A DNA stretch of 64,000 nucleotides from Bimuria novae-zelandiae CBS 107.79. Taxonomy: Eukaryota; Ascomycota; Dothideomycetes; Pleosporales; Didymosphaeriaceae. Numbering within the stretch: the first letter of the stretch is position 1; every line of letters starts with the position of its first letter. The position numbers and the translations under genes are program-made. Below the pieces are notes generated by a model. It was not told the origin of the DNA. It made no database searches and saw nothing but the letters and a program-made list of their open reading frames with translations. Below, piece by piece: positions 46,155-56,740 of the stretch. Location: the NCBI GenBank assembly GCA_010015655.1, contig ML976715.1, forward strand, positions 1 through 64,000, written 5' to 3'.

Positions 46155-47919
46155 ATACTTAACTTAAATACGTAAGAATTTCTGTCCTAGCTTATTATTA
46201 TAAAAAATATAATTAATTCTTTACTAGCAAAGTAGCGCCGTAAGCCTATTAATTAAAATTAAACTATAAACGTTATAAAGCACTAGCTAAAGCTCTAAGT
46301 TAGGTTTAATTAAAAGTATAATTATAAAAGAGTCCTTTATAAGGATCTTAAGGTTATATATGACTAGTTCTAGCTTATAAAGAATACTAGAGCTAAAAAT
46401 AGTATCTTAGATAAAAAATATTTCTAACTTTAATAGAACAAGTTTTTAATAAGTATAATATTAATAAAAGTAATTATTATAAGGTTTAAGTATTAAGGCA
46501 GGCTAAAGAGTATATAATAAGATAGTTAAAAGTAAATTATAGCTATTTAGGATATTAATAAAATAAGCTAGATAAGTCTACCCTTCCGTATCTTCTAGGG
46601 TAAGCACCACCTCTCCATCTAGTATAAAGAGAAGGATCTACCCTATAATTAAGTTATTATAGTTCTAAAGAAAAATTAAATAATAAATAAGTTTAGTTTA
46701 TAGTAGCTAAAGTAATTCAACGCGTATATAAAAAAATATACAATTAATAGTTATTAGCTACTTATTATTAATAGCTATAAAAGCTATACCTTACTTCAAA
46801 TTTAGTGATACTATAAGAATAATAAGATTATGACTTTTTATATACTTCTACATTTGTCGTACCTCTTATAACTACTAGATATAAGGTATTTTTAACTATT
46901 AAAAAAGGCGTATAGGCGCTAAGCTAAGGATTTAATATATAACTATATTATATATATTACTAAAATTAAGTTCCTACCTTACTTTGTATTAGGACCCACG
47001 ATCTAACTTAATAGTAGTAAACTATTTTATACTTAGTTACAGCGCGTATACATGGAAACATCCTTGTCTTCGCTTGCCGCATTGTCAGCACTTACGAAGT
47101 CATGTGACTGCTCTCTAGAGAGCGCTCGCTAGCGAGCAGTCTAGGACTTGTATATAGGAACGTCGAAGATGGATCTTCTATCTTCGTGTTTAACCTTATT
47201 TATTAATCTATTATATAGATTATACTTAGATATTATTAATATATTTATAATTATATATTATTTTTAATACTAATATTCTATTAATACGCGTAAGCTATTA
47301 ATAACCCCTTTTATGCCTTACTAGTACTCCTGCCCGAGAACCAATCTTAGCTCCTTTAGGATTAGCTATCCCTTAGGGACTTAACACTTTATTACTACTT
47401 TTAAAGCTATAATTACTTAAAATAATATTTAAAATTTTTTTAAGGCGCCAGCCTTATTTCTCTTAACCTAAAAGTAATAATACTAAAGCTTAATATTTGC
47501 CTATGTATACTATTACTACTAGTAACTAATAGTAGCCCATAGTAGTCATAAATACCTAGTAATACTTTAGGATTAAGGTTATATTTAACGCTAGTAAAGG
47601 AGAGAATTTAAAAGTACCTAAATAATTCCCTAATAAGCATAGTTAAGACCTTTAAAAAGATAATAAAAGGCGTTATAGTAGTAGTATAAAAGTTAGTATT
47701 ATCGTAAAAGTAAATTATTAAGCTTTAGGCTGCTAAGAAGGCCAATACGCCTTAGAAATTATATAAAAAAAAAGTAATTATAAAAGAAAAGAGTTTGTAT
47801 AACTAAAAACGACTAGTAGCTAGCTACTCTAGAGGATTTTATAGCGCGTAGTAATAAGAAGAAAATAAAAAAAGTGCGCGCTAATAAAGGTAAATTAACT
47901 TAATAGCATTATAAATATT
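46155..47919 (+). pseudogene. pogo/Fot1 transposase of element G, RIP-mutated
   Basis: Aligns colinearly with the transposase of H. Around 46790-46920 the DDE core reads NNKI, LHLSYLL and KKAYRR, the strongly mutated form of the SHLLQPLDVGCF...KKAYGR block seen in H. It is interrupted by the solo LTR at 46987-47386 and then continues into the Lys/Arg-rich C-terminus. Confidence 0.75.
46987..47386 (+). repeat. solo LTR (400 bp), related to the 54.8 kb chromovirus family
   Basis: Begins TATTAGGACCC (TGTTAGGACCC after RIP) and ends GGGACTTAACA. The flanks are CTTTG and CTTTA, a 5-bp duplication with one TG-to-TA change. The homologous uninterrupted site in H reads TTACTTTATTGC. Two perfect palindromes, CTCTCTAGAGAG (47111-47122) and GCTCGCTAGCGAGC (47124-47137), stand just upstream of a TATATAGGAACG box. 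Confidence 0.88.
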
Positions 47920-48149
47920 TGTTGCAAAAGGCACCTTACTAGAGCTTTCTGCGCTAGCTAGGGTTGAGCCGAGCAGCCAAGCAGCTAAGCACGCGATCCC
48001 CTGAACCCATAAATAGCTAGTCGTCGTAGAACTTCCTCTCCTTAATAGACTTTGTTTTCGAGCTCCCTGATCGTTGTGACTGTGCGCCACAGTTATGAGC
48101 CCGGTACCTTTATAACGCTTTGCAATATACTCGCTCTGCACTAGCCAAC
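47920..48149 (+). repeat. copia-like LTR with adjoining primer binding site, fragment
   Basis: 47920-48091 is a 172-bp LTR (TGTTGCAAAAGGC ... TGCGCCACA) also found, RIP-mutated, at 8069-8241. Directly after it comes GTTATGAGCCCGGT, the same primer-binding-like sequence as in the copia element at 45930. Little of the internal part follows. Confidence 0.6.
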
Positions 48150-48320
48150 GATCATTAGCGCGTGGCTATGTAATCTAATCTTATAATAAATAAGATAACT
48201 ATTAGTCTGTATAGAGAAGGTATTCGTATAGAAGATATATAAGTTAACTATAAGGAAGGAAATAATAATAGAGAATTATTATACTATATACTAGTTTATT
48301 TCTTCCTTTATTTTTAGGTA

Positions 48321-50153
48321 ACGTGTTTCACCACTCAGTGAGCCACACCACTTAGTGAGCCACCCCACCAAAATCGCAACGCGTCTTCTTGCAATAGCTC
48401 CACAACCACGCGATAAAATATATAGAAAATAGATCTATTTAATGCGCGTTATCTAATAGTACACTAAGTTCTTTTGTAACCTTGTTCGTGGCACCTGCTG
48501 CAGGTTGGTGGTGCTCGAGGCCTACTTGGCTGCCCCGCCTGCTCTACCTGCTAGAGCACCCTTTCGGCCTCTGTAGCAAGCAATTAACCTTCCTCTACCT
48601 GCAGAGCTCCTCCACAGGCTATATACTGTCGGCGCTATTGCCCCTTGCGCTATCGGCGCTAACTTGCCTATTAAAGCTTCTTATTCTCCTCTATAAGAAT
48701 CGTTGCTGAATTTATCGCAAGCTAACAACCTTTAACAAGCTAGCGGATAGCCTAGCTAGTAGGGCTCTAGGATAGGCGATTAAAATAACTCTAAATAAGT
48801 TAAGCCTGCTACTCTAGCTAAGTAATAGTATATAGTATCTCTACTATCTATGCAACCTTAGCGTTAGCTACTATTTTTAGCAAAGAAGGCGTCCTAACTA
48901 CTATTAGCAACGATAGGACGCGTTCTTAACAAGCTAAGACTAGCCCTAACGCCTAGAAGCTAGCCTAGATATTCTACTCTAAGAGGACTATCCTTCTAAT
49001 ACTTAGGTAGATCTGTAGGAAGCCTTACTTATTAATATAAAAGACATATTATTACGCAAGCTTGGACACCTAATAGCTATACGCAATTTTAAGAGGCGAG
49101 AAGTAGCCTATATTAAGTAGCTATAAGAGGTGCAACGTATATAGCGGCATATAGAGCGTAATAATTTTACTCTCTCTATAAAACTAGTTAAACTTAGGCG
49201 TTGCGTGGCTGCCGTGGCCGTCAAGAATAAGCAGTCGGTAGGCCCCTACTATATAAGCCTCTATATGTTAGTAGAAGTGCTTTACCCACTTAAGGCCAAG
49301 CTTATTAGTCGTCCAGCCGTTGTCGCTAATAGCGATAACCTAGCTAGGTAGGAGGCCTTAATACTAGCTTGCTTAGTAAAGCTTTCCTTATAGGATTATA
49401 AATGGTGGGATTAACTAGCTAGACAGGTTAATACACTTAATTACTATTACTTACTTATAATTATCTAGCTATATAGTAACCGCGCGGCCGACTATCTTAG
49501 AGCTTATAATAACTTTTAAGGTTGCAGGGATCCCTATTATAAAGCTAATCTCGTTAAAGTTATAAATATCTAAGTTAGAGATACTATATAACTAACGTGT
49601 CTTATCTACGAGCTTAAACTACGCGTAGATTACAACTAGGTCCTTAGATTTCGCGCGCTAAGTGTGGAATTTCTTATTTTACTTTATCTAGAGCTCTAGC
49701 TAAGCTTTAATAAAGCGCGACATCTAGTTCTTGCTAACTAGCTAGGGAGGGGGCTCTTAGCCGCGCGCGGCGAGTAGATGGTTTACTATTTATTATATAT
49801 TAATAATATAGGGTAGAAATCCGCGTTAGTTAAAATCTAAGATTTAATCTACTAGAGCGTGCTCCTCTATAGGGTGTAGCTTTCGTTTCTAAGCGTTAGT
49901 AGTAGTCTGAGGTAAAGTACCTAGAACGCGTTAGTAGAGGGTTAATTAGTTAACTTAATAAAGTTTACTAGTATATTAGTAGCTTAAAATCTATTTATTT
50001 TAAATCGCGTGCTTTAATAGAGCAAGTCTACCTTCTTTTTAAGCCTACTAGGCTTGTTAGGCGGGCGGCATTGCGAGAGTTGTAAGAAGACGCGTCGCGA
50101 TTTTGGTAGGGTGGCTCACTAAGTGGTGTGGCTCACTGAGTGGTAAAACACGT
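48321..50153 (-). mobile_element. pogo/Fot1-like transposon I
   Basis: 1833 bp, with TA at 48319-48320 and 50154-50155. The terminal repeats are ACGTGTTTCAC followed by CACTCAGTGAGCCACAC and CACTTAGTGAGCCACCC. Its ends resemble those of the K fragment at 5301-6406. The transposase lies on the minus strand. Confidence 0.93.
48480..50050 (-). pseudogene. pogo/Fot1 transposase of element I, RIP-mutated
   Basis: On the minus strand the frame includes a Trp/Ile-rich stretch (about 49430-49300) homologous to K's KLYxASLYxALL, and YRLLILDGHGSHATP (second catalytic Asp, about 49240-49196). The C-terminus around 48480-48700 is nearly free of RIP. Numerous TAA/TAG stops elsewhere. Confidence 0.8.
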
Positions 50154-50298
50154 TAATCTGACGATTGTCCTCTTTCTTAGCGGATTACCTTTGATCTGGC
50201 ATCGAAGTTGGTTCTTGGCGTATCCTGATCACGTGACCCTTGCTTACCTAAGCGGCCCCGCGAGTCCTCGCAGGCTAGCTGTAATACAGCATCATCCA

Positions 50299-50315
50299 CC
50301 CCCCCCCCCCCCCCC
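50299..50315 (+). repeat. poly-C tract, 17 bases
   Basis: An uninterrupted run of 17 C within the LTR remnant right of element I. Such a run is unusual in this AT-rich DNA and is length-unstable by nature. Confidence 0.9.
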
Positions 50316-50372
50316 AATCCATCTTCGATTATAGTGGTGCCACAGTCTAGGGTCCTCGAGCTCGTAACATAT

Positions 50373-51300
50373 TAGCCTTCTTATAAAATAACGAAAAACT
50401 AGCCTTAATTACTAAAAGATACTTCTTTCGCCTATTCTAAAAGATCTAGATTAATACTATAGAATAGATATTAATTCTTTAGGCCTTTAAAGCTATAGGC
50501 ATTTCCTCGACAAATCGAACAATTATTTTTAAGTAATTTAAATTAAACTATACCGTTTAATTATTAACTATAAAAAAGCTTAACTTTAGGATTTAGTGCT
50601 TTAGATTAGAGAAAGATTAATAGGCCTTTAAAGGCTAAGAAGCTAAGTTACACTATATACTTTATTTTTATATTAAAAAAGGCCTGTATGAGACTCTAAC
50701 AACGTAAAAAAAAAGCGCTTAAAATAAAGTAGGCTTTTACCTTTTAATTAGCTAGATAAGTATTATAGTAAAGCTATTTTTTTATTACCTTATAGTATAT
50801 AGCAGGCCCGTGATTATAAACACTAAAAAATACTAAAAAGTAATAATAATAGTTTTAAAAAAGTAGGTAGAGGCGAGTTAGGCTAGCTAGTATCTTAAAA
50901 TAAAGCTACTCTAAAAAAGGCGTATTACTTAAGTAATGACTAAAAATACGCGCTTAAAGTAAAGAACTAATAAAGGTATAAAGCAGTACCTTAAGTAATG
51001 GACTTATAAGATATATAAGTAAATTTAAAATTGTATTAAATTATTTAAAAAGGATAATAAAAAAGCCTTAAAGCTTTTTAATAAATTTATTATGAAAAAA
51101 TAGCCTCAGCGAAAGGCTATAAATATTAATAAGGGTTTATTTAGTATATCTGCCTTAAATTCACGTAATAGCTAAATAATTAGAATACTAAGTTAATATT
51201 ACTAATCTAAGTAGCTTGTAATTATATACAGATCTTCGAGACCTTAACTCTAGAAAATCTCGTAATAATATTAATTATAGGTGGCTTAGTAGCCTTATTT
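50373..51300 (+). pseudogene. transposase of element F, C-terminal part, RIP-mutated
   Basis: Aligns with E from about 19650 onward: LALITKRYFF corresponds to LASITKDNFF, and FKAIGISSTNRTI to FRAIGISPPDPNP. The Lys-rich C-terminal region follows up to the right terminal repeat. Heavily mutated. Confidence 0.75.
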
Positions 51301-51576
51301 TACTAGCTAAGTAATTTTAATAGGGTGGTACACTAACTAACGTAGTGCACTAACTACCAAGATATAGTACTACTTAAAATCGCAAGGACCTAAGTATAGA
51401 TAAGTGTATTTAATTAATTTAGTTACTCTGTCCTTTTATAAAAGGTAACATCTTTATTAATTCTTGATATTATAATTTTAGTTTACCTAATTAGAGTAAA
51501 AGAAATTAAATACTAGTAAGATATTTAGTTTTAATTTTATAAATGTTCTTTAAATTATAAAATTATTATTTAGATA

Positions 51577-53447
51577 ACGTACTCCATATGCGAGCTGGAC
51601 ACATAAGCGAGCTGGACACTCTGCCAAGACCCCGCCAAAATCTATAGTAATTTACTACAACCCACGATATCTTAACAATAATAAACTACACTAAATATAA
51701 AAGAAGCATAAATACAGCTTACGCTTTAAGCTCTTAAATAAGACATAAATCTATCTCTCTAACGCGCTATAGCTATCTATAACATCTCTTAAAGTATATT
51801 AAGCACGCAACGCGTTGGAACTACCTTTTAATATAATTACACGCCTAACTTAATAAATTTACTTAAGATAGAAGAGGAGGTAATTGTTTAGCATATACTT
51901 AAGCTAGATAAGTAAGGATTTCCGCCCTAGCTTGCTGCTATAAAGGATATAGCTAATTCTCTACTAGCTAAGTAGTATAGTAAACCTATAGGCTAACTCT
52001 AGGCTATAAACTTTGTTAAGCGCCAGCCAGAGCTTAAAGTTAAGTTTAATTAAAAGTACGACTATAAGAGAGCCCTCTGTAAGGATCCTGCAGTTATATA
52101 AGACTAGTTCTAGCTTGTAGAGAACATAATGGCCAAGCATGGCATCCTTAACAAAGACACTTATAATTTTAATAAGTTAGGCTTCATGATAGGCATAATA
52201 ACAACTAAAGCAGTAGTTATAGGCTCTAAGCGTTAAGATAGGCTAAAGAGCGTATAGTAGGGCAACCAGGAGTAGACTATAGTTATCTAAGGCATTAGCG
52301 CGATGGGGTAGGCGCTCCCACCCTTTATTATCTTCTAGGGCAAGTACTACCTCTCTGCTTAGTATAAAGAGTAGGATCTACCACATAATTAGGTTATTAG
52401 AGTCTCTAAGAATAGCTAGACAATAAATAAGCTTAGTCTGTAGTAGCTAAAGCACTTTAATAAGCATATAAAGAAGTGTGTTATTAGTGCAGCACGTTTA
52501 CTTATTATTAATAGCTATAAGAGCTATAACTTGCTTAAATTCTAGTAATACTGCAAGAATAATAAGATTATTACTTTGTATATGCCCTTACATTCGTCGC
52601 ACCTCCTGCAGCCACTCGATGTAGGCTGTTTTGCGCCGCTGAAGAAGGCGTACGGGCGCCAAGCTAAGGATCTAATGCGTAGCTATATTAACTATATTAC
52701 TAAAATTAAGTTCCTACCTTACTTTATTGCGGCTTTTAAGGCTTCAATTACTAAAAGTAATATTAAGGGACGGTTTTAAGGCGCTGGCCTAGTTTCCCTT
52801 AACCTAAAAGTAGTAATATTAAAGCTTAATATTAGGTTATAGACTTTACTACTAGTTATTATAAATTACAGTAAGTAGCAGTCGTAAATACTAAAAAACA
52901 CTTTAAAATTAGGGTTGTAATTAACGCTAGTAAAGTAAAGAATTTAAAGGTACCTAGATAGTTCCCTAACTTTAATAGTTAAAGCCTTTAAAAAAATAGT
53001 AAAAGGCGCTAAGCTAATAGCGTATTTTCTAGTATTAATAACTAAGCGTAACGCTAAGCTTAAAGCTACTAATAAGGCCACTACGCGACATAAATTATAT
53101 AAAAGAAAGCGTATATAGCGTAAGGGAGTTCTAATAGCTAAAGAAGGCCTACGGCTGGCTACTATAAAGGACTTTAAGGCGCGTAGTAATAGGAAGAAGG
53201 CGAAGAAGCGGGTACGCGCTAGTAAGGGCGAATCGACTTAACGACGCTATAGACGCTACAGCGAGCCTAGGCATAACTCGCGCACCTATAAGTAAGCTAT
53301 AAAAGTAAATTCTAAATAGATTAGCCTACTACAATTCCTAATAACTATTTTTATACGTTCTGTACTATCGTGTAGAGTAGAGCTTTTGGTGGGGTCTTGG
53401 CAGAGTGTCCAGCTCGCTTATGTGTCCAGCTCGCATATGGAGTACGT
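51577..53447 (+). mobile_element. pogo/Fot1-like transposon H
   Basis: 1871 bp, with TA at 51575-51576 and 53448-53449. The terminal repeats are ACGTACTCCAT followed by ATGCGAGCTGGACACAT and AAGCGAGCTGGACACTC; the two ends match almost perfectly over more than 60 bp. Related to G, with different 17-bp motifs. Confidence 0.95.
51890..53240 (+). pseudogene. pogo/Fot1 transposase of element H, RIP-mutated
   Basis: Colinear frame with many stops. The second-Asp site appears as Asn (LLIINSYKS near 52510). The stretch 52565-52680 is clean: LHSSHLLQPLDVGCFAPLK and KAYGRQAKDLMRSY, with the third catalytic Asp. C-terminal Lys/Arg-rich part at about 53040-53240 (RHKLYKRKRI). Confidence 0.85.
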
Positions 53448-53449
53448 TA

Positions 53450-54780
53450 TAAGAAATATATCTAAGTTTTCTATTATTAGTGTTAACGTAATAATAGAAC
53501 TTAGCTCTATATATACGTAATAAACATTGAATAAGTTAGATAAAAGCCATAAAAAATAAGTATTTATGTAACTAAATATTTAATTATAAGCATACTATTA
53601 GCTAGTATAGATATTACTAAATAGTAAAAGTACTATTAAATAGTGTACAGACATTATTAAAGTAGTAGTAGTAGTAGGAGTATACTAAAGTATATGTATA
53701 ATATTTTAATATATATTATAATTAGTTAGGATATTTATAAGATATTGAAATTAATGAGTTGAATATTTACTAGTATATATATTGTAAAGATAAAGAAAAA
53801 AAGCGTAGTAATAAGAAAAGAATTTTATACTAGTAGGCTTTAGTTTTTAAAGTAGTAGAGTTATAAAAAACTTTTTCATACTCAGTTATAGTAGGACTAG
53901 TTTAACGTCTCGAGCCTAAGAGGAAATAGAATATTTTTTAGTAATATAAAATTATTACTTTCATGTAATAGTTTTTAGTAATCATAGCAGTATATTAGTA
54001 CTAGTAATAAAAAAATTTATAACCAAATAAGTTAACTTTTATAATGCAGCCATCCAGTTGCCAACTTATAAAGTCCACGATTTAACCTGTTTCCCTAACA
54101 CTAATCCGATTCGAATCGACTTCGGTCTTTAAGATTGTTTTTCTAATACTACTCTGTATTAGACCTTTATTAGACCTATTACACCTTCCTTCTACTAGGG
54201 TTCCTTATTAGACTAGCTTTTTAATTTATTTAATAAACTTTTCTGCTTCTTAGCATTTAGCTCTCTAGGATAATATTTACTAAGTACTTAAGTATATAGT
54301 TTTTTTTTTATATTTAATTTAGTACCTTTTTAGTATTCTTTCGTACCAGGCCTATTTGCACTCAATACATTCTTGGCTATATTCTTGTCCACGCACTCCC
54401 ATATGCCTCTGAGTAGAAACGCCTAAACAGATCCTTTAAATGATCAGCACCGATACAACTTTAATATAAATTAGCTTAACAAAAGTAGTTAGGGTATTAA
54501 TAGTGTAAAACTTATACTATATATTATAATTCATTTTAAATAGATATTTTGAAAGTACAAAATTACTATTTTATAAAATAGCTAGTAAAAGTGCTATAAT
54601 AAAATAGAATAAATAGTTAGTAAAAAGTTTAATTTCAACTTAGTTACCTAGTAGCTAAAGTTAGGTAACCTAAGCAGGGCGCTAAAGAGTAGCTAATAAC
54701 AACACCTTATACAGCGTACAACGTAGGTGGTAATTAGAGCACTTTGGTCGATGAGATAAGACAAGATCTGTGGCGGTGCA
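53450..54780. other. AT-rich relic DNA, then upstream region of the homoserine kinase locus
   Basis: 53450-54640 is mostly AT-rich and CA-depleted, with a GC-normal patch near 54340-54460; I recognise nothing in it. From about 54650 composition normalises. This side of the chromovirus insertion was originally continuous with 63655 onward, upstream of the homoserine kinase gene. Confidence 0.45.
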
Positions 54781-54903
54781 TGTTAGGATCCGAGCGACCT
54801 ACAAGTGTCGAGGACCAACAATGGGCAGCCGCGGGGTAACCATCGGTGGGACTGCACTATCGAGGTCACGTGATCTACCATCCTGCCAAGAATACCATCC
54901 TGG

Positions 54904-56341
54904 CACGCGGTAAACGAAAAATCGCGCACACCAAAACAACGCTAGTCCACCCCCGCCATGCAACACTCTGCAGCCACCTTTTTACACAAAAATAAAACTC
55001 CACACGCTACACTACTTTACGATAATATTTTGCTACGTAATTAATTAGATAGCCTAATTACCTAATAACCCCTATTTAAACACGCTAAAAAAGTCGCGGA
55101 TTAAAGGTGCCTGCGAGTTTATGAATTTCCGCCGTATACCCTACTATTACAATAATGTTTTTAGCTATTACGGCGTGAAACGCCGCCGGGGCTAGGAGAT
55201 ACTTGCTAAGGACAATATAGAGGCTGATAGGACCTATTATAATAGTATATTAACGGCGGAGAAACGCGACAGACCCTTAAAGCTATCTTTAGAGGACCTA
55301 GAGCGTGCTAACAAGTATTTATAAGACCTAGGATAGGACGCCCGCGTCCTTACATAGGAGTAGCTAGCATATAAATTAGATCTCGGCGTTAGCGGCAAGA
55401 CCCTTAAGGAGCATCTCTATACTATAGATTACTTAAAATGCGTTACTTATAATAAAGGCTAGGTCTCCTAGCGCGTTGCAAAGCTCCGCGTTAAGTACTC
55501 TACTATTATACTTAAAAAGTACCCTAATAAGAAGGACTGGCGCCGCGTACGCTTCTCCGACGAGGTACACTAGAGTATAGGGCCTAAGGGCAAGATAAGG
55601 ATTATTAGAAAACCTAGAGAGCGCTATTGTCGCGATTATATATAATACACATTAAATTACAACGACGAGAAGACTTTAGAGCGCTAGCACTTATAGGCTG
55701 CTATAGGCTTTAATTTTAAGAGCGACTTATACTTTTACGACGTCCTAGGTAATAAAAATAGTAAGATAAGCCTTAAGGTGTACCGCGACGCGATCCTTAA
55801 GCGTATTATTAAGCTATAGATTTTACGCGGCGACGACTTCGTGCTAAAGGAAGATAATAACTCCAGCTATAGGGCAGGTAAATCCTCTAATAATATTATT
55901 TATAATTAGAAGAAAACCTATAGCTTAAAGTCCTACTTTAACTATACACACTTACTTAATTTAGCACCTATAGAAAATTGCTGGCAGCCTCTAAAGCAGT
56001 ATCTTAAAAAGTTCCCCTATTAAGACGTCTTTAAAACAAGAGACCTCGTAATTAAAGGCTAGTAATTAATTAGCTAAAAGTTTATAAACGAGCGCGTTAA
56101 TAGCATGCCGCAAAGGCTGCGAGACTGCTGCGACTCCAGCGGAGAAATCACAGGTTATTAAGCTCAACACCAAACAAAAGTCATGTATATACAGATCTAC
56201 ATATAAAGCAAGCCTCACGGTGCGATTTGGCGTCGAAATCGATTTAATATGGCTCGAATTTCGACTTTGTAGGGCAAATGTATGGGTGACAAAAAGCTGA
56301 CTCATCTAGTTTAGTGTGCGCGATTTTTCGTTTACCGCGTG
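54904..56341 (+). mobile_element. Tc1/mariner-like DDE transposon in the LTR
   Basis: 1438 bp with about 28-bp terminal repeats CACGCGGTAAACGAAAAATC... at both ends. The flanks are CCTGG at 54899-54903 and 56342-56346, a 5-bp direct repeat rather than the usual TA. The 3' LTR, which lacks this insertion, reads CCATCCCGGATGG at the same place. Confidence 0.88.
55090..56160 (+). pseudogene. Tc1/mariner-like (DDE_3 type) transposase, RIP-mutated
   Basis: A colinear frame with stops: RRIPYYYNNVFSYYGVKRRR, then LGVSGKTLKEHL (helix-turn-helix part), [12 protein letters not shown] (first catalytic Asp, about 55545-55570) and LKEDNNSS (second, about 55845). LAPIENCWQPLKQYLKKFP, with the catalytic Glu, lies at about 55960-56015. 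It ends near 56158 with DCCDSSGEITGY. The arrangement fits the DDE_3 branch of Tc1/mariner-like transposases. Confidence 0.88.
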
Positions 56342-56740
56342 CCTGGATGGCATAACCCTCCCGGATGGCACAACCCTCCCGGATGGCACAACCCTCCTAG
56401 ATGGCATAACCATCCAGGATGGCACAGGATTATGGGATGGCAGGAAAAGGATTAAATATATAAACTTACACAAATACTTTTACGGCATTCGTGTTTAACC
56501 TGTTTATTAATCTATCGTTTAGATCTGAATAAGTAACCTTGTTAATTTAATTATGCTATACACACCTTTAATACTAACGCCCTAGTGACAAGCGCAAGCT
56601 ATCACTACAACCCTTTCTTATCCTACTAGTATTCCTGCCTAAGAACCAACCTTAGCCCCTTAGGGATTAGCTATCTCTTTAGGATCTTAACATCTTAAAC
56701 ACCCTTAATATAAATACTACTAGGACCCCTACCTCTTCTA

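Larger units (their letters stand above)
40456..47919 (+). mobile_element. pogo/Fot1-like transposon G, right end missing
   Basis: The left terminus ACGTACTCCAC is followed by AAGCGAGTGGCCGGCAC and AAGCGAGTGGCCAGAAA, next to TA 40454-40455 inside F. G's own DNA is 40456-40772, 46155-46986 and 47392-47919; it aligns colinearly with H (51577-53447). The copia element and a solo LTR interrupt it. It stops at the LTR fragment at 47920, and no right terminal repeat follows. Confidence 0.8.
48150..50372 (-). repeat. LTR remnant of the first chromovirus family, interrupted by element I
   Basis: 48150-48318 matches the reverse complement of 5090-5220 (TAATCTAATCTTATAATAAA, GAAGATATATAAGTTAACTA). Beyond element I, the stretch 50156-50372 ends TAGGGTCCTCGAGCTCGTAACA, resembling the LTR start region of that family in inverted orientation. 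Total LTR-like length without I is about 400 bp. The left border is uncertain. Confidence 0.5.
40178..51367 (+). mobile_element. pogo/Fot1-like transposon F, exploded by nested insertions
   Basis: The left end CCGTATCTTGG is followed by CAGTCAGTGCACCACGT and CAGTCAGTGCACCACCC. The right end (51305-51367) is the RIP-mutated inverted copy, and TA lies at 40176-40177 and 51368-51369. The N-terminal coding remnant lies at about 40270-40453 and the C-terminal one at 50373-51300. Between them are element G, a copia element, several LTRs and element I. The middle of F and the right end of G were not found, so part of the nested structure was probably deleted. Confidence 0.85.
54781..56692 (+). repeat. 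5' LTR of chromovirus L, interrupted by a mariner-like element
   Basis: TGTTAGGATCCGAGCGACC to GGATCTTAACA. The LTR proper is 54781-54903 plus 56347-56692. A minisatellite with about 17-bp units (GGATGGCACAACCCTCC) lies at about 56344-56430 and has more units than the 3' LTR. Confidence 0.9.

Noticed and set aside
48482..48709. Open plus-strand frame of 75 codons
   Set aside because: It is antisense to the clean C-terminal patch of the element I transposase and has a composition typical of a shadow frame.
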